Below, piece after piece: positions 9,859 through 21,412 of a stretch of 64,000 nucleotides of DNA. Source of the stretch: Ulota crispa (lineage: Eukaryota > Streptophyta > Bryopsida > Orthotrichales > Orthotrichaceae); the NCBI GenBank assembly GCA_963920765.1, contig OY987248.1:7598539-7662538 (forward strand), written 5' to 3'. The notes beneath the pieces were generated by a model that was not told where the DNA came from, ran no database searches, and was given only the letters and a program-made list of their open reading frames with translations. A program made the translations under genes and the position numbers. The first letter of the stretch is position 1, and the number at the start of each line of letters is the position of its first letter.

Positions 9859-11141
9859 GTATAAAATGGCAAGGAGGCAAAAGAGAGAGGTTCACCAAAA
9901 TAAGTCAAACTCAAAGATGTTCAATAGTTTGGTTAAAGAAGTATGCATAAATAGCTAGTTCACAATAATTGGAAATGTTCACAATGTTTTAAATGTCTTG
10001 ATTGTAATCATTATAGACATTGACAATAGTTGTGGACCAATTGTTTAAGACACATTTTTCTACTAGTGTCTCCATTTGGGTATGGTTTCTCAAGTTTTAT
10101 TTGTTTGTTGGGTATTCTTGAAAACATGGAAAATTTTGCAAACACATCTTTTGAAAACCCACTCTATCATTTCATTTTTATGTACACTAATTATTTAGAT
10201 GAAATATTCAATATAGTAGATTACCATTATTTTCCTTGGATATATCTCATACCATGTGGTAATTTGACAAGTGCATGCTATTCCTTTATGTGATTGATTT
10301 GTGAACACCAATATTATATTCTTTTAAAGTTTTTTCACCAATTTTTCCTTCTTCAATTTCTCATGAAAATCTGCGGCCCGTTTGGTAGGTTTTGCTTAAA
10401 GAGCTTTAACATTAAGGGCTCAAAGAAGAAAACTTGTTTTCTTCTCTCGTGATTCAATAAAAGTATTTGAATCAACAAAGAAAAAGTAAAAAAAATGCCT
10501 CAACTAGATCAATTTACCTATTTAACGCAATTTGTTTGGTTATGTGTTTTTTATATGGCCTTTTATGTATTATTATATAATGATGGTTTACCCAAAATAA
10601 GTTGCATTCTCAAATTACGAAAATAGCTGATTTTGCATCAAAATGTAGGCACAGAGCCGAGCGATTACAGTGTTGAACATGATGTTGTTTTCAAAGAATG
10701 CTTTGATACCAGTATATCCTATCTGTACTCAGGTGTATCTGGAGCATCTGAATGAGTGAACCACTTAAATTTGGAAGGTTGTGCACTAAAAATTACAAGT
10801 AAGTCTTCCAATAGTTGACAAGGACCTAATGAGGCTAAGAGCTCAACTTTTCAAGCGTTTGGGTCCTAGGATATTTATATATAAACACACATGTTTGTAA
10901 TACAAGTGAGGGGATGAATGTAATACATTGCATGTAGTAAAGTTTGAACATTCATAATTGCCATTTATTGCAATTAAGCCAAAAGTGATCAAATTTTGGA
11001 TGAAGAAAATAACTTATGTTTATTTGTGAATAGGAGGAAATGGATTGCTAATGTGAATATTTGGAAACTTTGGTCAAGAATAAAAAATAGAGAGATATTA
11101 ATTATCAAAGCTCTATTGAACGTTAGGCCCTTATGATTGAT
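9859..11141. other. Intergenic, no gene seen
   Basis: Very AT-rich. The 87-codon frame at 10030-10293 has no recognisable motif and codon content typical of random AT-rich DNA. GGCCCGTTTGGTAGG at about 10376-10390 resembles the end of a plant hAT-type MITE but I did not find its partner. Confidence 0.45.
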
Positions 11142-11378
11142 AGTATAGTGCAAAACATTGTAAATCAACAAAATTTTGGTCAAAAATGTCAAATAGTTGC
11201 CAACTTTGAATGCCAATAGCTTTTTCTTTTATAAACAATAACTTCAATTTGTTTTTGTAACTTTTATCCTAAAACCTTCTTACTTATAATACAAAGAGTT
11301 TCAACTTATTAAGGGGTGCTATGAACAACTCATATGTTTGTTAAAACGTTGTTGCTTTATGCCGTCTTGCACCGTAGA
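11142..11378. mobile_element. MITE with CTATAGTGCAAGACACC ends
   Basis: Left AGTATAGTGCAAAACATTG and right GTCTTGCACCGTAG are inverted ends of the family at 9632 and 28592, with the same internal blocks (TTTTATCCTAAAACCTT, GGGGTGCTATGAAC). Confidence 0.7.
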
Positions 11379-11889
11379 ATCATCTCTAAATCGACTAAAG
11401 CACATTCTCAAAAGCATACACACGAGTACCATAACCCATAATAGGCAAGGTCGGCACATCATTACCAAATGTTTCTTTACTACAAAAATCAAGGTAAATG
11501 CAAAACCAAGTGTTCCACAAAAAAAATCTCAAATATTCTCCAATTTTTTATAATTTTTTGCGTACGAAGAGATCCGGAAGAAACAGTTTCCCCAAAATAC
11601 AGGCATCTAACCCCCCCTGCCCCCCAGGACGCATTCAAGTTAGTTGCCACTACGTATGCAAAAATCATGCACTTACAAAAGACACTCTTCATTACTCTTT
11701 TACTAAAATTACAGAGAAACGCTCTCTACAAAATGATACACTCTTCTACAGTTCCAATATGGAAAAAATAGAAGAAAAAAAAAAATCAAAGCCTGAAAAG
11801 CTCTTAAGGAATTTTGCATGAAACCTCACACCTGCCACTTGAAGAGCAGGAGAATGCACCTGAACTGCATGCATAATAGCCATTGCAGA

Positions 11890-11985
11890 GGAAAAAAAAA
11901 CAGCCAAATAAAAAGCCAAAAAAAGCCAAAAAAGAATCCAAAAAAGAAGCCAAGAAAGAATCCAAAAAGAAGACAAAAAAAGAGT
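11890..11985 (+). repeat. A-rich minisatellite beyond the patatin stop codon
   Basis: Repeated AAAAAGCCAAAAA and AAGAATCCAAAAA units. It lies 46-141 bases downstream of the patatin-like stop codon (gene on the minus strand), so it is probably in the 3' untranslated region or just beyond. Confidence 0.55.
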
Positions 11986-12030
11986 TAGGACTCAAGTGAA
12001 AGATTAGTGCTACATGGAAGGAAGGATAGA

Positions 12031-15000
12031 TTAATCCCATCCCGGAGATGCTGATGCACCATTGGAATCCCCGTTCAAATTGTGCTTGGATGCTTGCTGC
12101 TTCTTCACCCACACCATTGCGTCCTGGCACCCCAGCTCGAAAAGCTCATCGAGAATAACATCTTCGGCTGGTTCCAAAGCCCAATTGAAGAGCTGTAGAA
12201 TTTATCAAAAAAAAACAAAAAAAACATAACATCACCAGGGCTTAGTCTCGATACACTAACCCTTCCCAAAGTAGGATCCTACATTTTACTACAACATATC
12301 ATTTCAAATCAAAAATTGCTAATTAAACTGTTCCATTCAACAAATAAGAGGCATAAAGGTCACTGAAGCTTGCACATGTTGAAGTAACAAGCTTGAGAAA
12401 ACAAGCTTTGATCTTGAAGCAACACCATGTGTAAATAAGTGTGAATCAACAAGTTCAAAACAATCCATGGCGCTTACCTCTGCATGTTGGTTTTTATTAC
12501 TTAGCCTTGAGGAACGTTAAACTAAAATAAAATATGGTAGTCATATTGGATGGATTCCTATTCATCAAACGTCCCATGATGTACATAAGACATACTTCTA
12601 AGACATTGAATGACCCGCCCAATATGACAACCATGGAGTAAAGTAGACATTTTATAAAAAATTTAAAAACCTCAAGTTTTCACCAATCAAGGAGTAGAGT
12701 GTTCTTTTGTTATCTCACCAACCTTGTTGCATGGACCTGTGCATGAAGTGTCCAAAAACATTGCAAAAAACCAAACATCCACTCAAAAACAACCAAGGCA
12801 AGGAAAAGGTTTAAGTGGGCACCTGTCGCATGCCAGCTCGAGTTTCAGCAGGGTTTAGATCGGGACTGATGCCTTCTGGTGCGTACAGAGGAAACGCACA
12901 TACCCTCACCTGCATATAAAAACCATTAAAACAACAAACCAGTGTCCTACACTCACTTCTGTCACCAACAACTCGTTTTCAATCCACTAGGCAAAGCCTC
13001 TAAATGTTTATAGTAACTGACCTTTGAATAGAAAATGGGAGATTGTCTACTGCCCACTTATACTACTCTACATCCTCCCACTTTAAAATTGCATGAGAAA
13101 TTCATAAATGGTGAACAAAAATCTGATCTCAAAAACACATTAACCGTAAATTACCAAAAATCTCTCAAAAAGTTCCCAAAAGTTCTCGAAAGTCCCAACA
13201 TCACACCCATTGAAACACATCCCACAAGGATTTCTTACTGTTTTGTCAGCAGCTGACGGTGGCATGAACATCGTGATACCCCCATCAACGCAGATTCGGT
13301 TACGAAAAATGGTGACAGGCCGAGGTGCCAAATACCTACCCAAAAACACATTTCAAAATGCATTAATATTACAAAAGCAGTACAAAAGCAAGTACAACAA
13401 AAGGTCAATATTAAAACATGCAATCTGTAATAAAACGAGGCAACATTCAAGCTGTAGTTTAAAGAAGGAAAAGGAAAATCTCAAAAAGTGGGGGAGCATA
13501 CCCTGGAATGAAACATGATGTCAGAAGTGCATTGATTAAGTCCTCTCTGGATTCAAAGTAATCCACTAGTAGTCCCCTTGGCGACCGAAACACCTGAGTC
13601 ACCGCCACTGCAAGATCAAAGCTGTGCATTATTTTCAGTATAGAGTTTCATGAAAAAAAACTTAGGAGCTTTAGTACAAAAGGGAAAGAACTAAGATGGC
13701 ATATTTAACTACTTGTGAACTACTCATGTAATTATGAACTTCCTGTATACTGAACTTGAACATCTAGAGATCTCCCAATGCTTTTGCATGTATTTTCTGC
13801 TTTGGATACATCTCCCTATATTTTGCAAACTAAAGCAATTTCTGGATTGTTACTTATGAATGTTCCAGAGTCCATAAGTAGTTAAATATGCCATTAAAAA
13901 GACAGAACGTGAACATAAAAAACGATAAAAATAAGATCTGGCAAAATTGGACACAAACCTCTGATTCTTCCATTCACTTTGGTATGACAATCTTCTGGTA
14001 GGAACTTCTCAAGAAAATTTCGGAGCACAGCCTGCACAAAACCAACATATATGCAAAATCAATCCCGAGATCTACATAAGTAAAGGATACTGAAACTAAG
14101 TGTATAACGGAGTGGCATGAGAGGGAATGGTGCGGCTAACCCCGAGGCGAAAGGCGGTGCCGTTAGTGCGGCAATCGAGAGCCAGCTCTTTGGTGGCTTG
14201 GAGAGCGTCACGCATGCTTACACCGCCTCCAACAACTGCGCACACAAGTGCCCCAGCAGATGATCCAGCCAGTGGTGTAGTCTCCTGTATAATTCCCACC
14301 ACCACTTACCTGCCTGAACATTTCCCTCATGCACACAAAAACTATCCCCCCCTCTCCAATACAAACTAAATTCCAACCCTTGCTACAGAAAACTCTATGT
14401 CATTTCAAACTCCACAAAAGTCCAACAAAGAGCTCATTCCAAAAGGCTCCAGCGTTCGTTAGGCGGCTGTTTTTATATAGTGTTCTGAAATGTGAGAAGT
14501 ACATGGAAGCAATATATTTCCCTATAATGTTGCCTCCTTGCTGTCTACCCAAAAAGCCAAGTCGATTGGTCATATCGTGGAAAATGTAATGCAGGTTGGG
14601 CAAAGTGCAGGGACTACTTTGAATTATTCATGTACCCTCCAACTAAACAAGCACGCTCGGTGAACGTTGCAACAACAGGATCAGATCAGGGCATAACTTT
14701 GACACGGAATTTGGTGCTTTTTTTGAAGCACTTGCGTGTTTCCCAAAACTAACCCATTGCTTGTCTGAAATTGGAAATGCAGTTTCCTTGGAGCAACTCA
14801 AAAAAAATTTATGAAGTAAAAATTGCACCATGAGGATGAGATCAGCACATGCATAAATAGGATGTCAAACACAAGTAAAAAACCGTGAAAATTATATGAA
14901 GTGCATCAAAGAAAGATGCAGTTCAATCAGCGCATCCATTTGAGGTTTTTTTTCAATTTTCATAAGCGTTTCTGGAAGAAATGTTTTGGTATGAAAAGGA

Positions 15001-16764
15001 GAGAGAGAGAGAGAGAAAGGAGGAGAGGAGAGGGGGATGTGAACAAACGTACAGTAATGTACCCCTCTTGAATCAAGCACTGACACACGCCAAGATGGTA
15101 AGGAAACAGCAACCCTGCGGCGGAGAAACTGAAGCCAGGGCTCGTGAACTTCAAATTCTCTTCAGCAATGACGTCCTTTTCTCGCCGCTCCCACAAATAC
15201 GAAGGATTCAGAGTATCTCCCGTCACGGCAGCCGTCTCCTCGCCGTCCGTCAGTGGCTCAGTAGACTCCTGGATGCCCGCACGCCGGCTCTCTTCCTTGA
15301 TCGTCTCCAGCAGCTCCTCTTGCTCCTGCCTCGTGTTCTCCACATTCCCTGCCGAGCGCAAAAGTTCGTAAACACAAGCAACCAAAAATTCAAAAAACAG
15401 TAGGATTCAGATGATGTCAAGCCAGGTTTTTTATTGGGAAAATTTCATGGATATACCCCTGAAGCTTGTAATATTTACATAGATACCCCTGCTTTTCCAG
15501 AAATAACACAAATACCCTTGGACCATAATTTTTAGGCATTTATTTTGTTGTGCTTGTACTTCCTTCAACAAAAATTCAAAAAGCAGTAGGATTACAGATG
15601 ATGTAAAACCAGGTTTTTCTTGGGAAAATTTCATGGATATACCCCTGCAGTTTGTAATATTTACATAGATACCCCTGCTTTTTCAGAAATTACACAAATA
15701 CTCTTGGACTAAAAAATTTCAGGCATTTATTTGTTGTGTTTGTACTTCCTTCAACAAAAATTCAAAAAAGCAGCAAAAATTCAAAAAGCAGCAGGATTCA
15801 GATGATGAAACCAGGTTTTTTTATTTTAGAGTACATGCAGTTTGCCCTCATATCATTGGGTCTTTAATTCAAATATTAATTGCAAAAGCTACAATGCACC
15901 AAAATGTCATGGTTACGGTATCATTTGAAAGATAATCAAGGCAAGGTTTTGTATCAAGTTTCAATGAAATTCCTAAATGAATGAAGTTTGAGTTAGTTAT
16001 CAAGGTTTCAATGAGGTAAGGGTCAAGGTTAAGCTCAAATCTGATATTTGCCCTATTTTCAGTTCCTTAGAGGTTTTTCATTGTCATAAATGACCACATT
16101 TTGTCATTTTCATCTTTGAACTTCTTCTTCCTTTCCTTGGCCTTTGTGGGTTATCCATAAGTGCTAGCTAAATTGACAAATTTCAATTGTTTTTGGTGTT
16201 TTACAATTGACATTGCTATAGCTAAGGCATTGGGGGAATCAATTGTATGTCTAATTGAGGAATTCTTCATAGCTAATACGCTCTATCTTTTGCAATTTTG
16301 ATCATATGGGTAAAAAAATTGCACTCTTAAGTAAAGGACTCTACGACCTTTCTTGCAATACATGTCGACCCAAATTTGAAGCTAAACCCTAAAAGATATG
16401 GAATTCCAAAAAGATATGGAATTTTGAAGATAGAGAAGTGATAATAAGGTAAACTACCTGTACCTCCGACTACTTCAGTGCCAGCCTCATTGGAGGTTTG
16501 AACGGGTGTGGTCTCGGTTTTGTCGTCAGGAGTTTTGAATCGAAGGGAGAAGATGATGTTCTCCAAGATTTTGGCGGGGGAGAATTTGGGCAGCATCATT
16601 GTGACTTTCAATGCAGGAACAGCAGGAGCGGCAGCGGTTCGAAAGGAAGGCTTGGCGAAGAAGATGAATGATTTGTTGTCGGTGGTGAGTAAGGGTTGCC
16701 ATGCTCGATGAAGACCTACTACGCCGCCAGTAGTCGAGTGTACAAATGCCTTCACCCCCGCCAT
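12031..16764 (-). CDS. Patatin-like phospholipase / acyl hydrolase, intact, 8 exons
   Basis: Exons: 16764-16458, 15348-15053, 14284-14141, 14031-13959, 13607-13502, 13335-13239, 12909-12823, 12192-12031; 423 aa. Patatin enzymes hydrolyse acyl esters of membrane lipids with a Ser-Asp dyad. Seen here: the glycine-containing oxyanion segment SFSAAGLLFPYHLGV (about 176-190), the nucleophile elbow GSSAG with Ser210, and the DGG motif with Asp326. All introns are GT-AG and all phases agree. Residues 1-70 are rich in Ala, Ser, Thr and Lys with almost no acids, which suggests a plastid transit peptide (inference). Residues 103-150 are acidic and probably a flexible linker. The layout resembles the plant patatin-like group with the SAAGLLFPYHLGV signature rather than vacuolar storage patatin. 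Intron 1 (1.1 kb) carries half-copies of a fold-back MITE. The exact lipid substrate cannot be told from sequence. Confidence 0.93.
15383..15830 (+). repeat. Tandem array of fold-back MITE half-elements
   Basis: Two full direct units start at about 15383 and 15568, with a partial third from about 15774. Each full unit has CAAAAATTCAAAAA, GCAGTAGGATT and CCAGG, then one arm of the GGGAAAATTTCATGGATA element. The opposite arm found in the complete copies at 5018 and 23590 is missing. It lies in intron 1 of the patatin-like gene. Confidence 0.75.
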
Positions 16765-16916
16765 TGTGGTGGTGGTGGAGAGTCAGGCACAACCCTAATT
16801 TGCTGATCCTCTAACCACTCCAGTCCAGTCCACGCTTGCCACAAGCTCGTCAACAATGTCGCATAATCATGTGCAACCCTTCCTAATACAATGGTTTCAA
16901 ATTTGGCGTAACAAGC

Positions 16917-16956
16917 GATGCCAACAACCCAAGCAATGCCAACAACCCAAGCAAAT
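16917..16956 (+). repeat. Two-copy 18-bp direct repeat
   Basis: TGCCAACAACCCAAGCAA occurs twice in a row, about 155-190 bases upstream of the patatin-like start codon. Confidence 0.7.
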
Positions 16957-16989
16957 TGTTGATGAAGAAAAATCCTCTTCAATGCGAAA

Positions 16990-17612
16990 CACTCGATGCT
17001 CTTCCAGTACTGCAGCGCTCGTCAATGATTGTCACATAATCTTCTTATGCTCGCTTTGCCCTGGGCAATTCGTTTCAAGCGGTTCAGGTTTAGGGTTTCA
17101 AGGTTAGTGGAACAACCAATGCGCACCCTAAGCAGTTGAAAAAGAAACAAGCCTCGCGCTCATTGCAAAATTTTCTACGGATTTAAAAAGTTGCCTCTCG
17201 TCCACGTAAGATGCAAACGCACAAACAATTTCGCCACTGCACTGAAATTCTAATGCCCGCTCCAAATACCGTACCCCCTTTCAACCATTCTCAAACTCGA
17301 TGCTCTTCCAGTGCTGCAGCATTCATCGATGATTTTCACATAAATCTCATGCCCGCTCTGCCCTGGGCAATCGTTTTCAAACGAGTTTTAGGGTTTCAAG
17401 GTTAGCGGAACAACTAATGCGCACCCTAAGCAGTTGAAAAAAAAGGCGGGAAGTGCAAGCCTCGCTCTCTCTCTCGCCCGATTGCAAAATTTTCTACAGA
17501 TTTCAAAGTTTCCTCTCGTCCACGTAAGATGCAAAGGCACAAACAATTTCGCTACTGCACCGAAATTTCAAAAACCTCTCCAATTACCGTACCCCCTTTT
17601 CAACCATTCTCT
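16990..17612 (+). repeat. Large tandem duplication upstream of the patatin-like gene
   Basis: Two direct copies of about 305-320 bases. CTCGATGCTCTTCCAGT occurs at 16992 and 17296, TAGGGTTTCAAGGTTAG follows in each, then GCACCCTAAGCAGTTGAAAA and CTCTCGTCCACGTAAGATGC. The second copy has about 15 extra bases. The position, 0.2-0.85 kb upstream of the start codon at 16764, suggests a duplicated promoter or 5' untranslated segment. Confidence 0.8.
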
Positions 17613-18128
17613 CTTTTTTTTTTGCTATTCCGGCATAATGATGATGGCTCTTCACCACGGCCATGACTGTTCAATTTTTAAAACCATATTACGTGCGAAG
17701 AGACACAGCGGAACAATTTACCCGCCGCACATCCACAAATTCAAAAAAACCTCGAAAACTGATTCAACCCCCTGCCCGATGTAACAACCACACACTCCAA
17801 ATTTCGAACCCAACCATGCGAATCAGCCCAGCAACATCTGGTAGGCAAAATGTTTCTCACCAGTGGTTTGAACGCCAGCAATGGCAATCCTCAGCAAGAA
17901 GTCGTTGACATGGGCAATTGAGGGCTTCGTTCAAACGATTTCTTTGCCAAATTTGAAACTACAAATTGAGAGGTTGGCTTGAAGTGGTGAGTGAGGAAGG
18001 CGGCCTTGGGAGTCGGGAGTAGACGTGAGTCGTTGTCTGGTCCACGGTCTTAGGGGTGTGCGGGAGGTGGGTGTACGACCGTGGATTGGGCAGTGAGAGC
18101 AGCATCTACGATAAAGCCAGTCCACCAG

Positions 18129-18459
18129 TAAGGCAAGAGGCTCATAAACCGACCATATAAGGGCTGAAATTGAATTTTGGGAGGTGGAACTTCTTGAAAT
18201 AGTTTTCAGTAACTTTTACTTGAAAGGCCAGAGGAATTGGTATCTAACCTAAGTCTTTTCATATTTTTTGGAGCTTTATGAAATTAGCTTTGAAATTTTG
18301 AAGTGGAAAGGCCATAGGGCTCTAAAATCACCCACCTCTTCAAATGTATGTTCACTGTACATTATAGAAAGGCTATGAATAAAAACATGTATTGGCAGAA
18401 TTGATTTGGGGAGGTGAGCAGTTTTAATGCCCTAACATAGTTTGAGCCTCCTACCTTAA
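18129..18459. mobile_element. MITE with CTAAGGTAGGAGGCTC ends
   Basis: Left TAAGGCAAGAGGCTCATAAA mirrors GAGCCTCCTACCTTA at the right. It is the inverted relative of 42069-42412: both share AAGTGGAAAGGCCATAG and the block around GTTTTCAGTAA. Confidence 0.7.
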
Positions 18460-18461
18460 GT

Positions 18462-18772
18462 TACATTGAATATTGCATTTAGGTTGCCTCACAGTCCTAC
18501 ACAAGTTTCTAGATATTTTATGTTATATAAATATTTACTGCTGCTACAGTAATTTTCATTAGAAATGTTTGCAAGAAATGAGTTTTAAAGAGCTTAGCAA
18601 CAACAATAAAGCTGCTGAAATATAAACTAGTGGAGGTGAAGTTGTAAATTATGTGAAATCCAAGTATATAAGTGTTACATGTGCCTCCAAGTGGCCAAAG
18701 GATGAGTCATGAGATAACTTATCAAAGTAAGGCAACCTAATTATTAAAACAACCTAAATGCAATATTTAATG
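18462..18772. mobile_element. Inverted-repeat element with GCATTTAGGTTGCC ends
   Basis: ACATTGAATATTGCATTTAG at the left is the inverse of CTAAATGCAATATTTAATGT at the right, with a second GGCAACCTAA block inside. Non-coding interior of about 310 bases. Confidence 0.6.
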
Positions 18773-21040
18773 TACTCCAGATAGTCTCATAATGTTGACT
18801 CACACTATTTACTCAACTTACATACTACTTTTGGTTGGGAGAAAATTCAGCAAGTCACTGCTGAATTGATCATGTTTTGTGAAAAAAACCATTTTGGCAT
18901 CAGGTTTCATAATTAGTTTGAGATTAGGCATTTTTATAAAAGAATTGTTATTACTTAGAATCAACCAGTTTTTTCAATAGAATCAAGCCATTTTTTGAGC
19001 ATCTTCTAATTTTTTGTTTTGTTTGACATTAGGCATTTTTGAAAAATAATTTATGGAATAATTAGGCAAAATTTTAGGAAATAATCTTATGCCAAATTGA
19101 CATGGCTTTATAAAAAGTAAGCATCATTGAAATGGATTTGGGATCTTTATAAATAATGAAGGGTAGGGCATAAGAATGAGAATTATAAAAAAATTAGTTG
19201 TACAATAGCCTTGTCAATATTCAAAAAGCAAAATCTACACTTTTATTGGATATGTTTTAATTATTTAATAGTTAGCTAAAGTATCTCATGTTTTGAGTAT
19301 GACAAAGTATTTCATGTTTGATCCCTATCCAAGTTTCTAATGTCAGTTGTATTTAGTAGTAGCCTATGGTCGTAGGGTTAATACATGATGTACAGGTAAT
19401 GATATAGGATTGGACATGTGGATGAAGCTTATATTGTTGTTCATTTACGGGCTTGTGGCATGGGCTTAAGATTAAGGTGGGGTTTGAGGGTTGGGTCGTG
19501 CTTTAGCAACTTCCGCTTGCACGCTTGCATCTTTTGTGGTTTTGATTGCACATTTTATCTCAATTTCTTCAACAACGCTTTCTGTTTGCACGCGGTTTCT
19601 GGACTTTGTAAGGGTTCAAGTGCAACACTACCTTTGCGTGTAGGTTCATTTCCCCCCTTTCTTTTATTTCTTTGCATGCTCAACTTAAAAGTGGTTTGTG
19701 GTTGAGTTGGAGTGGGTTTCACACTTTTTCCTTCATATTATATTGAATTTACAAATATGCTTTAGGTGTACTATATGCTTTTCCATGCTTTTTGTTTTCT
19801 TTCAAATTCTTGTTTGAAGTATTATATGATTGGTTAAAAATTATGTTTGAAGTGTTTGGTCTTTGATTACATGTGTGTAATTTTGTTTGTGTCATTGTGT
19901 ATTTATAATGAGCATAGGGTATACAAAAATATCACAAGAACCTAATTCAAATGAAGCCTAGGGTACATGAAATTGTCAAAATTTAGAAATCTAGGTAAAT
20001 ATAGTCTTATAGAAATCAATTGTTTTTACCTACATAGCTCCCATCTTATAGGGGCTTGAATGCACGCTACCCACGCACATCATGTATAGTGCACTCCCCA
20101 TGGGTGAAGAGGCCCTTATTGCCGCGCTTCAATCCTCTTCATCCAGTCCAGTGATCTTTAAACTAGCTAAATATTGCAGGATTGCTACTAAAATTTCTCT
20201 ATAGCTTAAAAAAAACTTGTGAACTTCATAGCTGTAGGGGTAGTCACAACATGTCTGAGGTGTTCTTTGAAAATGGAGAATGCTGAGGTGGCACTTCTAG
20301 CGTGGTTCACGAGGAGGGAATTCATTGAGGTTGGCAAATTTTTTTCTCCAATGTTGGGGCTAGAAAATCATGATGGAGGAAGTTTTCTTAGGGAACTTTT
20401 CACTCACATCCTCTTGCTTTTACCACGTATTACTCTCTAGATTGCTCCTTGGAGTTGTTCTGCAAAGGATAAATCATTCTTCATTCACCATTCTCCACCG
20501 CCCAAAAAGAGAGAAATGACCCTATTGGCTCCTATTTTCACTCAACCAATTCTCCATCTCTAGGGAAATTTCAATCTCCAACGTGTGATTGTTAAATTGG
20601 AATGTTTTAGCTTTTTACCAATGTTTTTAGCCACTTGAGCTAAAAGTGAAAATCATATTTGGGAACACTGGTTTGCTGCAGCGTTTAAATTCTTGGCAAC
20701 TTTTCACCTAAATCTTACCTCAAATCTTAGCTTGCTACCTTTACATTAAGATTTCCATGTGAAAAAATGGATGAAATCGCCATATCCTTCTTAAGCAAAA
20801 TCCCAATTTTACCAAATTTTGAATGAAGGTAGCTTATATTAACAATTATTTGAATTGTTCCAATTTCAGCCAAATTTTCCTTACCTGCCTGCCTGCATTC
20901 TGGGGTACGGGTCGCTCTACCCTGACAAAATCAAAAATTAAATAAAAAATTAAACCCTGGCCCGGTGACTCCGGTCCGTCGAGAGAGGTCCGGGAGAGAA
21001 TCCCGCATTATGCTTAAAAGATTCCCGAAACTTTCTTCAC
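18773..21040. other. Intergenic, no gene seen
   Basis: AT-rich between the preceding MITE and the channel gene. The frames at 19418-19705 and 20219-20440 show no motif, no plausible splice partners and low-complexity composition. The final few hundred bases become GC-richer toward the channel gene's probable 5' untranslated region. Confidence 0.45.
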
Positions 21041-21412
21041 GTTGTGGATCAACCTGACACAACTCCACGCAGGCGCATACTTTCACGCTTTTTTCCAGGT
21101 GCCAATCACTCGCCACGAAGCAGAAAAGCTCCTCCAAACCACAGGTCAGTCCCCCAATTCCTGGCAACTCTCCCTCCCACTTCGAAATCTGGAATCCTAA
21201 TCCATTGCTGCTGCTGTTTTCTCTACTTTCTCTGTTTTGTCCGATCCAATGCTCGACAGTCTTCCCGAAAATCCTACTCAGATTAGACCAGATCAGACCA
21301 GCTGCATTGATCCTCAGTACAGATGACGAGCAATTGCGATTAGGGTTTCGCACCACGCCTCGTCGCAATGTGTACATTAGCTAGAGCCGAGTAAGAAACC
21401 GGATCCCTCAGA

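Noticed and set aside
11804-12130. 108-codon frame with a hydrophobic Phe-rich run
   Set aside because: It is an out-of-frame reading over the last patatin-like exon and the A-rich minisatellite beside it.
20931-21377. 148-codon frame on the minus strand
   Set aside because: It is antisense to the probable 5' untranslated region of the channel gene, has no recognised motif and no splice partners.
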